This document shows positions 8,187-21,885 of a stretch of 32,819 nt of DNA, one piece after another; positions within the stretch are counted from its first letter, which is position 1; every line of letters begins with the position of its first letter. The position numbers and the translations under genes were made by a program. The notes under the pieces are model-generated. The model did not search any database. It had not been told where the DNA came from and worked only from the letters and a program-made list of their open reading frames with translations. This stretch comes from Paulinella micropora (taxonomy: Eukaryota > Cercozoa > Imbricatea > Euglyphida). Where the stretch lies: NCBI GenBank assembly GCA_009731375.1, contig BJOX01000102.1:352818-385636 (forward strand), written 5' to 3'.

Positions 8187-8222
8187 AGAAAGAAAGAAAG
8201 AAAGAAAGAAAGAAGAAAGAAA

Positions 8223-8254
<32 letters not shown>

Positions 8255-8270
8255 AAAAAAGAAAGAAAGG

Positions 8271-8305
<35 letters not shown>
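8078..8305. repeat. TA/CATA, GAAA and GA microsatellites
   Basis: (TA)n with (CATA)n to about 8144, then (GA)n, (GAAA)n with single-base slips, ending in (GA)n at 8278-8304. Confidence 0.95.
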
Positions 8306-8306
<1 letters not shown>

Positions 8307-8421
8307 ATGAATGAGCTTCAATGTTGCAGCGCAGGCAGAGCTGTGTGAATCAGACCAGGGCACACCCCGCCTACGTACATACATTCATACATGTATATCT
8401 GTCTGTCTGTCGGTCTTTCTG

Positions 8422-8510
<89 letters not shown>

Positions 8511-8701
8511 TGCTGTTTATCAGGCCAGGACATGCCCGTCTACATACATACATACATACATACATACATACATACATACATAAAATACATACAATACATA
8601 CAATACATACATACATACATACATACATACATGCATACATGCATACATACCGATAGCATAAATATCGCCTTGCAGCACTGCCAACGCACACGAACCTGAA
8701 G

Positions 8702-8742
<41 letters not shown>
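8306..8742. repeat. Unique spacers with CTGT/CTAT, CATA and GATA arrays
   Basis: A 75-bp unique spacer (8306-8380) is followed by (CTGT)/(CTAT)n to about 8508, a 35-bp spacer, (CATA)n to about 8650, a 50-bp spacer and a short (GATA)n at 8702-8742. No gene. Confidence 0.9.
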
Positions 8743-8897
8743 TGAGAGATCGACAGTCTTTGGGCGTATGTTTGTATGCATGTACGTATGTATCCGCTTG
8801 ACAAACAAGACAGAAAAGGCGTTATTACGTACTTGAAAATAGTACTGACGTTTGTAAACCTTGCTGCTAGCCTTTGCAAGGCCTGCTTCGGAGCGTC

Positions 8898-9037
8898 CTT
8901 CTTCCTTCTTCCTTCTTCCTTCTTCCTTCTTCCTTCTTCCTGCTTCCTGCTTCCTGCTTCCTGCTTCCTTGCTTCCTTGCTTCCTTGCTTCCTTGCTTCC
9001 TTCCTTCTTCCTTCTTCCTTCTTCCTCCTTCCTCCTT
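8898..9037. repeat. CTTCCTT / CTTCCTG pyrimidine minisatellite
   Basis: About 140 bp of C/T-rich 7- to 9-mers (CTTCCTT, then CTTCCTG, then CCTTG variants), i.e. a polypyrimidine tract with ordered variant blocks. Confidence 0.9.
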
Positions 9038-9171
9038 CGCGAACCGGTCCAGGTATGTCGTCGGGCGAAAACTGGAAAAGACATCTGCAAAACATGGTGC
9101 CACATGAGGATTGTAAATAAACATGTGCTATCATATTAGTTTCGCGGCATGGATCATTATGTAATAATAAA

Positions 9172-9172
9172 C

Positions 9173-9257
<85 letters not shown>
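9172..9257. repeat. ATA/TAA microsatellite
   Basis: Uninterrupted (AAT)n of about 86 bp. Confidence 0.95.
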
Positions 9258-9259
<2 letters not shown>

Positions 9260-9327
9260 TAGGGGCTGCGCCAACACCTGAAAGGATGGTTTGCGGTGCG
9301 CTTCGCGCACAACCCCCCCCCCCCTCG

Positions 9328-9848
9328 GGCTGGGGTTCCCGGGGGAGGGCCCCCGGACCCCGGTTCCCTGTCGACAGGGTACGTTCAACTGCCGGAGGTA
9401 CCAGCAGAACGCAAGTGTAAGCTCTGGTGGCACCAAAACCTAAAATCTCTGGAATTTTGTGCCACCCGGCACCAAATTTTTCGGATCTCCGAAGAGAGCT
9501 CACCGAGATGTTTTGGGACGGTACACGAAACATCAGCCTCAAACTCCCTCTGGTGTGCGCGAACGGCGCCTGGTGGCGCAAAAACCTGCATTTTCTGGTT
9601 TTACGCACCACAACTTTTATATTTTCGAAGAGAACTCATCAAGAAGTGTCAGATACACCAAATATCAGCCTCTAAATCCCTCTGGTTTGCGCAAACGGCG
9701 TCTGGTGGCAACAAGACCTCAATTTTCTGGTTTGGGTGCCACCGGCGACCAAAACAGGTACGTACAATTGCAGGGCTTGGGTTCCCGGGGGAAAGGCCCC
9801 CGGACCCCCCCTTCCCCGTCGACAGGGTACGTTCAATTGCCTAAGGTA
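9328..9848. repeat. GC-rich 76-bp direct repeats flanking a ~129-bp tandem pair
   Basis: The block at 9328-9402 (TTCCCGGGGG..., CCCCCGGACCCC, GTCGACAGGGTACGTTCAA) recurs at 9773-9848 with a few changes. Its core CCCTGTCGACAGGG (near 9367-9380) is a perfect 14-bp palindrome; the second copy has one mismatch. Between them lie two diverged tandem units starting GAAGAGAGCTCA (about 9491) and GAAGAGAACTCA (about 9629), sharing ATCAGCCTC, CCCTCTGGT and TTTTCTGGTTT. This structure could be a small transposon or a satellite fragment. The four frames open here do not look like a protein family. Confidence 0.75.
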
Positions 9849-9857
9849 CTCCCCCAA

Positions 9858-10390
9858 AAACAAGGAATTTTGGAATTCAGGACACTCCTAACGCAAATAT
9901 TTGCGTGAATTCAAAAAAAAATTATATCAGCATCAACACCTAGTCTGCGGCTACCCACCCTGTCAATATGAGCTCGCAACTCTTCCTGGTTCACACAAAC
10001 CATAATTTATTCCGACGAGGTTGCAGAAAATAGGGTTAAAAAACAAGGAATTTTCGCATTCAGGACACTCTCCTAACGCAAATATTTGCGTGAATTTCAA
10101 AGAAATTTATATCAGCATCAACATCGAGTCTGGGGCTAGCCACCCTGTCAATATGAGCTCCCAACTCCTCCTGGTTCACACAAACCATGATCTATTCCGA
10201 CAGAGGTGCGAACAAAAACAAGGGATTTCGGCATTTAGGACACTCCCCTAACGCAAATATTTGCGTGAATTCCAAAAAAATCATATCAGCATCAACATCG
10301 AGTCTGGGGCTAGCCACCCTGCAAATATGATCTCCGAACTCCTCCTCGTTCCCACATACCTTGATTTATTCCGACAGGGGTGCGGAAATG
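9858..10390. repeat. Three tandem ~180-bp units, each with a 16-bp palindrome
   Basis: Each unit runs from AAACAAGG(A/G)ATTT through CAGGACACTC, the perfect palindrome ACGCAAATATTTGCGT (9891-9906, 10076-10091, 10251-10266), ATCAGCATCAACA, CACCCTG and ATTCCGAC. Spacings are 185 and 175 bp. Units 2 and 3 are closer to each other than to unit 1. The repeat is satellite-like, and no coding is supported. Confidence 0.85.
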
Positions 10391-10467
10391 TGGGGGTGTG
10401 GGGGGGGGGTACACAATTTTCATTTTCCCCCTCCCCCAAACCCCCCACCCCCTACTCCCAACACCTT

Positions 10468-10504
10468 TCAGGGATGATATATTATATAATATAATCATCC
10501 CTGA
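10468..10504. repeat. Hairpin TCAGGGATGAT ... ATCATCCCTGA
   Basis: Exact 11-bp arms enclose a 15-nt AT-only centre that is itself nearly self-complementary. It stands directly before the (ATT)n array and after a G/C homopolymer-rich patch (10385-10455). Confidence 0.8.
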
Positions 10505-10557
10505 TTATTATTATTATTATTATTATTACTATTATTATTACATTATTATTACTATTA

Positions 10558-10621
<64 letters not shown>
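10505..10621. repeat. ATT microsatellite
   Basis: (ATT)n with a few ACT/CATT interruptions, leading into the tRNA-like SINE head. Confidence 0.95.
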
Positions 10622-10623
<2 letters not shown>

Positions 10624-11130
10624 GGACACCGTGATAGCCCAGTGGTCAAGTTCTACCATCTGGGCCCTGTCGCCAGTTCGATTCCCGNNNNNNNNNNNNN
10701 NNNNNNNNNNNNNNNNNNNNNNNNNNNNNNNNNNNNNNNNNNNNNNNNNNNNNNNNNNNNNNNNNNNNNNNNNNNNNNNNNNNNNNNNNNNNNNNNNNNN
10801 NNNNNNNNNNNNNNNNNNNNNNNNNNNNNNNNNNNNNNNNNNNNNNNNNNNNNNNNNNNNNNNNNNNNNNNNNNNNNNNNNNNNNNNNNNNNNNNNNNNN
10901 NNNNNNNNNNNNNNNNNNNNNNNNNNNNNNNNNNNNNNNNNNNNNNNNNNNNNNNNNNNNNNNNNNNNNNNNNNNNNNNTTTCCATGGGCTGATTGGTAT
11001 AAAGCTCCTAGAGTAATGTTCTATGCCGTCACTTCCTTTATTCCACCGATTGGTGTGGAGACTTTCCTTATGGAATGGAGGACTGGATGCACATGGCCTT
11101 TTGGCTCAGCAATTGGCAGGAGATACGCAC
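10622..11130 (+). mobile_element. tRNA-derived SINE (head visible, middle in gap)
   Basis: The head carries an RNA polymerase III A box, TAGCCCAGTGG (about 10635-10645), and a B box, AGTTCGATTCCC (about 10675-10686), about 40 bp apart as in tRNA genes. The rest is lost in the N gap 10688-10979. The sequence after the gap (10980-11128) ends in GGAGATACGCACT and then (ATT)n, a plausible SINE tail; whether it is the same element cannot be shown. The preceding repeat is also (ATT)n. A functional tRNA is excluded because no acceptor stem partner is seen before the gap. Confidence 0.6.
10688..10979. other. Assembly gap (292 N)
   Basis: Unsequenced; it begins immediately after the SINE B box. Confidence 0.99.
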
Positions 11131-11184
<54 letters not shown>

Positions 11185-11256
11185 ATTATTATTATTACTA
11201 TTATTGGAGGCACGTGTGCAGAAATGCATTCGCCATTGACTGAGAAGCACTATTAC

Positions 11257-11313
<57 letters not shown>

Positions 11314-11345
11314 TACTATTATTATTTTTTATCATCATTTATTAC

Positions 11346-11385
<40 letters not shown>

Positions 11386-11450
11386 GTTATTATTATTATT
11401 ATTATTACTATTATTATTATTATTGTTGTTGTTGTTGTTGTTGTTATATA
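11131..11450. repeat. ATT arrays with GTT tail
   Basis: (ATT)n at 11131-11200 and 11255-11425, turning into (GTT)n near 11423-11443. A 45-bp unique spacer at 11205-11250 shares the motif GCACTATTA with the end of the SINE-like sequence. Confidence 0.9.
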
Positions 11451-11457
11451 TAAACGT

Positions 11458-11578
11458 GCATACATACATACATACATACATACATACGTACATAAACATT
11501 GTCGTTGTTGTCTTTCACTCTCTTTTCTCTTGTTTTTTCTTTCTTGTCGTTGTCGCTACTTCAAGTCCTTTTCTCTTG

Positions 11579-11609
<31 letters not shown>

Positions 11610-11952
11610 CATACATACTACATACATTCATACATACATACATACATACTACATACATACATACAATAAACCATACATGCATACATACGTACATCTTGTC
11701 GTGGTCACTACTTCACTTCCTTTTCTAGTGTTACATACATACATATATACATACATACATGCATACATACATACATACATACATACATACATACTACATA
11801 CATACATACATACGTACATACATACAATAAACCATACATACATACATACATACATACATACATACATACAAATTGTCGTTGTTGTCTTTCACTTTCTTTT
11901 CGCTTGTTTTTTCTTTCTTGTCGTGGTCACTACTTCACGTCCTTTTCTCTTG

Positions 11953-11983
<31 letters not shown>

Positions 11984-12003
11984 CATACATACATACATAC
12001 ACA
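11458..12003. repeat. CATA arrays alternating with a pyrimidine-rich spacer
   Basis: (CATA)n blocks are separated by related spacers built on TTGTCGTTGTTGTCTTTCAC and CACTTC(A)..CCTTTTCTCTTGTTACATAC. At least four spacer copies occur (about 11500, 11697, 11874, 12002), so array plus spacer has been duplicated together. Confidence 0.85.
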
Positions 12004-12688
12004 TTGTCGTTGTTTTCTTTCACTTCTTTTCTCTTGTTCTTTCTTCGTTGTCGTTTTTGTCTTTCACTTCTTTTCTCTTCTTTCTTTGTTGTCTTTTTTC
12101 TCTTTCACTCATTTTCTCTTCTTCTTTCTTTGTTGTCGTTTTTGTCTTTCACTTCTTTTCACTTCTTCTTTCTTTGTTGTCTTTTTTGTCTTTCACTCAT
12201 TTTCTCTTCTTTCTTTGTTTTCTTTTTTGTCTTTCTCTTCTTTTCTCTTCTTCTTTCTTTATTGTCTTTTTTGTCTTTCACTCATTTTCTCTTCGTCTTT
12301 CTTTGTTGTCTTTTTTGTCTTTCACTTATTTTCTCTTCTTCTTTCTTTGTTGTCTTTTTTCTCTTTCACTTCTTTTCTCCTGTTCTTTCTTTGTTGTCTT
12401 TTTTTGTCTTTCACTCATTTTTCTTTTCTTCTTTCTTTGTTGTCTTTTTTCTCTTTCGCTTCTTTTCTCTTGTTCTTTCTTTCTTGTCGTTGTTGTCTTC
12501 CACTCATTTTCTCTTGTTCTTTCTTTCTTATCGTTGTTGTCTTTCACGTCTTTTCTTCTCTTGTTCTTTCTTTCTTGTCCTTGTCGCTACTTCACTTCCC
12601 TTTCTCTTGTTCTTTCTTTCTTGTCCTTGTTTTCTTTCACTTCTTTTCTCTTGTTCTTTATTTGTTGTCGTTTTTGTCTTTATAGAAG

Positions 12689-12690
<2 letters not shown>
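12004..12690. repeat. 44-bp pyrimidine-rich minisatellite
   Basis: About 15 units with a core CTTTGTTGTC, then TTTTTTGTCTTTCACT and TTTTCTCTTCTT. The GTTGTC word (or ATTGTC/GTTTTC variants) falls at 12088, 12132, 12176, 12217, 12261, 12305 and 12349, i.e. a 44-bp period with one 41-bp step. The plus strand is almost free of A outside CAC, giving long artefactual frames in all phases. Confidence 0.85.

Positions 12691-12729
<39 letters not shown>
12691..12729. repeat. CT dinucleotide repeat
   Basis: (CT)n of about 38 bp joining the minisatellite to the CTAT islands. Confidence 0.95.
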
Positions 12730-16440
<3,711 letters not shown>

Positions 16441-16530
16441 CTATCTATCTATCTATCCATCTGTATCTATCTATCTATCTATCTATCCATCTGTATCTAT
16501 CTATCTATCTATCTATCTATTACTATCTAC

Positions 16531-16564
<34 letters not shown>

Positions 16565-16754
16565 GTCTATCTATCTATCTATCTGTCTATATATATTTAT
16601 TTATTTATTTCTTTCTTTCTTTCTTTCTTTCTTTCTATCTATCTATCTATCTATCTATCTACCTACCTACCTACCTACCTACCTACCTACCTACCTACCT
16701 GCCTACCTGCCTACCTACCTACCTGCCTACCTATCTAAGTGTCTACCTACCTAC

Positions 16755-16806
<52 letters not shown>

Positions 16807-16825
16807 ATATCACCTACCTATCTAC

Positions 16826-16876
<51 letters not shown>

Positions 16877-16964
16877 GCTAGCTAGCTACTTACCTACCTA
16901 CCTACCTACCTACCAACAACCTGCCTACCTACCTACCTACCTACCTATCTATATATCTACTATC

Positions 16965-16995
<31 letters not shown>

Positions 16996-17046
16996 ACTTA
17001 CCTACCTACCTACCTACCTACCTACCTATCTATCTATCCATCTATC
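16441..17046. repeat. CTAT / CCTA / TTTC arrays
   Basis: (CTAT)n with blocks of (CCTA)n, (TATT)n, (TTTC)n and CTGC variants. No unique sequence longer than about 20 bp. Confidence 0.95.
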
Positions 17047-17067
17047 TATCATGCACGGTATGGTTTT

Positions 17068-17102
<35 letters not shown>

Positions 17103-17132
17103 ACCAACCTACCTATCTACCTACCTACCTAC

Positions 17133-17165
<33 letters not shown>

Positions 17166-17184
17166 ATAGCACGGTTGTGGTTTT

Positions 17185-17224
<40 letters not shown>

Positions 17225-17324
17225 CTATCTATCTATCTATCTTTCTACCTACCTACCTACCTACCTACCTACCGACCTATCTATCCATCTATCATAGCAC
17301 GGTAGTGGTTTTTCTATCTATCTT

Positions 17325-17368
<44 letters not shown>

Positions 17369-17433
17369 CCTACCTATCTATCCATCTACTTATCATAGCA
17401 CGGTAGTGGTTTTTCTCGTCCTTGCCCTCGCGC

Positions 17434-17471
<38 letters not shown>

Positions 17472-17539
17472 ATAGCACGGTAGTGGCTTTTCTCGTCCTT
17501 GCCCTCGCCTACCAACCTATCTATCTATCTATCTATCTT

Positions 17540-17571
<32 letters not shown>

Positions 17572-17671
17572 CCTATCTATCCATCTATCTATCATATAGC
17601 ACGGTAGTGGTTTTTCTCGTCCTTGCCCTCGCGCTCTATCTATCTATCTATCTATCTATCTACCTACCTAC

Positions 17672-17710
<39 letters not shown>

Positions 17711-17900
17711 CCAACCTACCTACCTATCTACCTGCCTACCAACCAACCTACCTACCTACCTACCTACCTACCTATCTATCTATCCATCTATCTATCATAG
17801 CCTATCTATCTATCTATCTATCTATCTATCGATCTATCTATCATTTAGCACGATAGTGGGGTTTCTAGTCCTTGCCCTCGCGCTAGCTCTGTCGGGTAAG
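17047..17900. repeat. CTAT arrays punctuated by a GCACGGTAGTGG island
   Basis: Copies of CATAGCACGGTAGTGGTTTT or variants occur at about 17050, 17165, 17295, 17395, 17471, 17595 and 17842. Four of them extend into CTCGTCCTTGCCCTCGCGCT. CTAT/CCTA stretches of 50-200 bp separate them. The islands are 25-50 bp and not open as exons. Confidence 0.85.
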
Positions 17901-17904
17901 TTCA

Positions 17905-18310
17905 TGCAAACATACAAGCATACCTACATATACATGCGTACAGACATACATAGATTCATACATATGTACATACATACATGCATGCATGCATACATACACA
18001 CATACACACATATACATACATATATAGATATATACACATACATTACATACATTACATACATTACATACATTACATACATTACATTCATGACATTCATTAC
18101 ATACGTTACATACATTATGTACAGTACATACATTTAATACATTTACATACGTTTACATACATTACATGACATTTACATACGTTTACATATATGTTGCATA
18201 CCTTTGCATACATTTGCATGCATTACATACAATACATACAATACATAAAATGCATACATTTGCATGCATTAGATACATTACATACAATACATACAATACG
18301 TACTTAAAGA
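17905..18310. repeat. CATA, CATTACATA and CATTTGCATA repeats
   Basis: (CATA)n gives way to an ACATT-based 10-mer (ACATTACATA) and then to longer CATTTGCATA words. Confidence 0.9.
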
Positions 18311-18358
18311 GCTTTCAAACAACGTATCTAGTAATAGATGGATAGATAGTATCTAGTA

Positions 18359-18391
<33 letters not shown>

Positions 18392-18421
18392 CAGATAGAT
18401 AGATAGATAGATAGATAGATT

Positions 18422-18505
<84 letters not shown>

Positions 18506-18590
18506 TTTGGAAGACGACACTACATACAATACATACAATACATACTTAAAGAGCTTTCAAACAGCGTATCTGGTAATGTCATCTTCCAAA

Positions 18591-18600
<10 letters not shown>
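18288..18600. repeat. Direct plus inverted duplication around a GATA array
   Basis: The words ACTTAAAGAGCTTTCAAACA and CGTATCT(A/G)GTAAT at 18302-18338 recur at 18543-18576 (direct repeat). In addition, GATATTTGGAAGACGAC (about 18502-18518) is mirrored by GTCATCTTCCAAATATC (about 18578-18594), with a GATA array left and a CTAT array right, making a large foldback. Confidence 0.8.
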
Positions 18601-18633
<33 letters not shown>

Positions 18634-18691
18634 TTATATCTATCTATCTCTGTGTTTCAGAGTTGCATGATGTGTCACTTCGTTACACATC

Positions 18692-18707
18692 TACACACAC
18701 ACACACA

Positions 18708-18776
<69 letters not shown>

Positions 18777-18783
18777 ATATATA
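18692..18783. repeat. AC then AT dinucleotide repeat
   Basis: (AC)n with one TC, then (AT)n to about 18770. Next to it (18784-18950) is about 165 bp of unique sequence with no recognisable feature. Confidence 0.9.
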
Positions 18784-18954
18784 GGTTACTCCAAGCTTGG
18801 GTTTATCTTCGGTTTTTTGGCACTGATGGCCTGGGCGTAAAATACGACAAGATTTTGCAAAAAAAATTGTGCACATTTTCTCCCCGTCCCTTGCTGAGGG
18901 ATTGTGCGGTGGACCAGTAAGTCCGTAACGGTACTTCAACCGTGTGAAAGCAAA

Positions 18955-19005
18955 CAAACAAACAACAACAACAACAACAACAACAACAGCATCAGCAGCA
19001 TCAGC

Positions 19006-19036
<31 letters not shown>

Positions 19037-19141
19037 GCAGCAGCAGCAGCAACAACAACAACAAAGACAACAGCAACAACAACAACAACGACAGCAACAA
19101 CAGCAACAACGACAGCAACGACAACATCAACCACAACAGCC

Positions 19142-19172
<31 letters not shown>

Positions 19173-19174
19173 CC

Positions 19175-19208
<34 letters not shown>

Positions 19209-19209
19209 G

Positions 19210-19241
<32 letters not shown>

Positions 19242-19406
19242 ACAGCAACAGCAACAACAACAACAACAACAGCGACAGCGACAACAACAACAACAACAGC
19301 GACAACAACAACAACAACAACAACAAGAACAACAACAGCAGCAGCAACAACAACAACAGCAACAGCAACAACAAGAAAATCATCATCAACAACAACAACA
19401 ACAAAA
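18955..19406. repeat. CAA/CAG trinucleotide array (about 450 bp)
   Basis: (CAA)n with CAG, GAC and ATC variants. It reads as poly-Gln, poly-Asn or poly-Thr on plus and poly-Leu or poly-Val on minus, open in several frames at once, so coding is not supported. A T30 tract follows at 19462-19491. Confidence 0.9.
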
Positions 19407-19460
19407 GGCGTAAGATGAGGCTGTGACACAATCTCCTCCACTTTCCCGCATTGTCTGAGT

Positions 19461-19493
<33 letters not shown>

Positions 19494-19506
19494 ACTGAAA
19501 AAAAAA

Positions 19507-19713
19507 AGTTTTTCGATTTTGGTTGGAATTTTAATTTTGGTTGGAATTTCCATTTTGGTTGGAAATTTGAATTTTTCAAATTAAGGGCTATATTCGTCCG
19601 CAAAATATCGTAAATTTTCGCGAAATGTTACCGTTAAATTGGAAAATTTGAATTTTTGACACAAAAATGAAAAACTGACACAAAATTAAAATTCCAACCA
19701 AAATCGAAAAACT
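19507..19713. mobile_element. Foldback (MITE-like) element 1
   Basis: A 33-bp perfect terminal inverted repeat (19507-19539 and 19681-19713, starting AGTTTTTCGATTTTGG) encloses about 140 bp. TTTTGGTTGGAA is repeated three times inside the left arm. The centre contains TCCGCAAAATATCG and TTTTCGCGAAATG. The element has no ORF and is flanked by A/T homopolymers. Related in sequence to element 2. Confidence 0.7.
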
Positions 19714-19724
19714 ATTATTTTTTT

Positions 19725-20432
19725 TTCTCTTGAATGTCGTCAGTAATATTTCCCATTCGTAGAAAGTCTGTCGTACATACAATAACAAAGTGGCGGCCCG
19801 CCTGAGTCATATAGTTATAATATATTAATATAGCTATCATCTAAATGTTTGTTAATCAAAGGAAGGAGGTGACTTACTGGTTAGTATATAGTAGTCGTCC
19901 AAGCTTAGCCTGACGACCTAGTACACTCTACAGCCGAGGACATTCAAGTGTCAATGTCAACCATCAGATTCAAATAAACAACAGGAAATTTCAAATTACT
20001 TCATTATTAAACGGTAGCATTTCGCAAAAATTGTGCTGATTTTGCGGACAGAGATAGATATAGCTGTTAAATTGAAGTAATTTGAATTCTGATTTTGGAT
20101 TTAAATTTCGTGGTCGTGGTTGACTTTGACATTTGAATGAGCTCGGCTGTAGTAACCCTCCGACTTTCGTGTTATTAATACTATACTAACTTTCATAAAA
20201 ATGAAGATGACTGATATGAAAATTCATGCTTGGACATTAGCTGGTTTGAAAGCGGCTCTCATCTGATGAGAGCTTTCTAAACTAAATTGAACGATATGCA
20301 TAGATTTTGCACGCCAAGAAGTGGCTGAGCACACAGCGCCTGGCTTCACGTTGCATATTTGTATCACTGAATATAGTTGAAGTTTGAAGTAATTCAAGTT
20401 GTTCATTCTCTTGAATGTCGTCAGTAATATTT
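19725..20432. repeat. 27-bp direct repeats flanking the second foldback
   Basis: TTCTCTTGAATGTCGTCAGT and the following AATATTT occur identically at 19725-19751 and 20406-20432. The intervening 650 bp holds foldback element 2 and no gene (the minus frame 20224-20406 has no family signature). Confidence 0.75.
19928..20152. mobile_element. Foldback (MITE-like) element 2
   Basis: CTACAGCCGAG at 19928 is mirrored by CTCGGCTGTAG at 20142-20152, and the pairing continues imperfectly inwards (CATTCAA, TGTCAA, GTCAACCA, then TTCAAATTACTTCA). The centre TTTCGCAAAAATTGTGC...TTTTGCGGAC is, in reverse complement, clearly related to the centre of element 1, so both are copies of one family in opposite orientation. 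No ORF. Confidence 0.65.
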
Positions 20433-21510
20433 TCTAGTAAAAAGTGCCCGCCGAGTACTGAGTTGAAAGACTATAATAACTTACTGAGGAATTATACCAA
20501 TACCCAACTTCACCTAAAAAGATCTTCATAACCTACTACCAACCTATCATAAGTTTACAGTCGTTTTTACCACAGATACTCAGTATTTGACGTTTAGACT
20601 TACTCTGTCAACTCAGTTCCTTTTTTTCCCCGACTGGCAATCGGATATCTATTAATACAACGATTTCAAACTTCTGACTGGCCGTACTACTTCATTTCCA
20701 AGTGATTCGGCTGAGACACACTCGTTACCAGTGTCTGAAATAAAACCAATCGGCGGCTTTCCCTCCACAAAAACTTGCCGGCCTCAAAAACTTACATCGT
20801 GTGCACAGCTCCGATGACATGCCCTGGGCGGCAGATCTCACTGTAGTAGCACTTGCCTTCAAGTTTCCAACCCGCACTGGCAGCCCTAGCTACTACTAAA
20901 TTAACCAGGCCTTATGCAAAGGGGCCGCGCCGAGCACTGTCACTCGTGGTCCGGTAACTTTGAGCCCCTGTTATTTATAACCGAGCCTTGATAAATAACT
21001 ATTTCGAAACTTCAAATTTGCATCCTTGCCCGCCTGATTAGGGTTCAAACTCGGGATACGACACGTCTGCATGACGGAGTCACCGGACCTGCCCTACTGA
21101 CTATGCAATATGAGAAATCCGCATGAATCATATGCATAGCAGAGCCTCAGATGAATTTTGCCCTTGAGTCCCATTACAAATCACAAGTTGCCCTGAAGTC
21201 CCACTGAAGTTTCAGAAATAGCCTATGGTTATTTATTAACTGCTGCTAGACGAGACGCGATTGACTCTAATGTCCCGCCATGTCACGGTTGCCAGTGTGT
21301 GAGAGTGTGTGTGTGTGTGTGTGTGTGTGGCCGGGGGACTCTTCAACTCAAAAAAACGGGTTACCATAGCACACTCTGATGCATGCCTGCATATCTGATG
21401 ATCATGCAGTGCCGCCTAAACACCACTGAATTGTCTTAAGCCTGAAAGCACTGTTTTATTTAGTAACCAGTTGAATGCTTAATCGAATATACACGAAAGA
21501 TCAAAGGACC
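20433..21510. other. Intergenic DNA left of the retrotransposon
   Basis: About 1.1 kb without a supported gene. It contains a (GT)n at about 21306-21328 and, at 21030-21110 on the minus strand, a weak tRNA-related stretch (TAGTCAGTAGGG as A-box-like and GAGTTTGAACCC as B-box-like, about 50 bp apart), possibly an old SINE head. Confidence 0.5.
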
Positions 21511-21835
21511 GTTGGTAGGATAACTACGTTTACTATTAGCATATGGCAATTGCTTTGTGACTGGTAAGTAATTTATTTGTATAGTCGAATGACCATATAG
21601 TTCTAGTCAATAGTGGTAACGGACGTAACGGACTATATTGGCATTTCAGGATTGGACAATAACCATTCTGTAATAATTATAGTCGTGCGGACTTTATTTC
21701 ATTGAGTTTGTCAGTTCTGCTATCTACGTGCGGATTAAAAGTATCGATTGGTATCGTGGCTTCTAACGGAGTCTCTCAGCAAACAGGCGTCTAAGGTATT
21801 AGGTCCGTGAGTGACAGGGTATTTACCTAATCAAC
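21511..21835 (+). repeat. 5' LTR (325 bp)
   Basis: Begins GTTGGTAGGATAACTACG and ends TTTACCTAATCAAC. The ends form the imperfect inverted repeat GTTGGTAGG / CCTAATCAAC rather than the usual TG...CA. It matches the 3' LTR with about ten substitutions and two indels (an extra ATATGGC-type insertion here near 21541). Confidence 0.9.
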
Positions 21836-21852
21836 GGTTACCGGTGAGCCGC
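21836..21852 (+). other. Candidate primer-binding site
   Basis: GGTTACCGGTGAGCCGC follows the LTR end CAAC directly. In Drosophila copia the site likewise starts GGTTA directly after CAACA and pairs with an internal (half) tRNA fragment; a similar primer is possible here. The matching tRNA cannot be named from this window. Confidence 0.35.
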
Positions 21853-21885
21853 TGGGATAGCGAATTTCGGCACAATGCACTTAGC

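Noticed and set aside
18904-19413. Poly-Gln/Asn protein
   Set aside because: (CAA)n is open in all three plus frames and on minus, with no non-repeat domain attached.
21811-21885. Gag start inside the 5' LTR
   Set aside because: The codon at 21811 is GTG, within the LTR; the first in-frame ATG is 21886.
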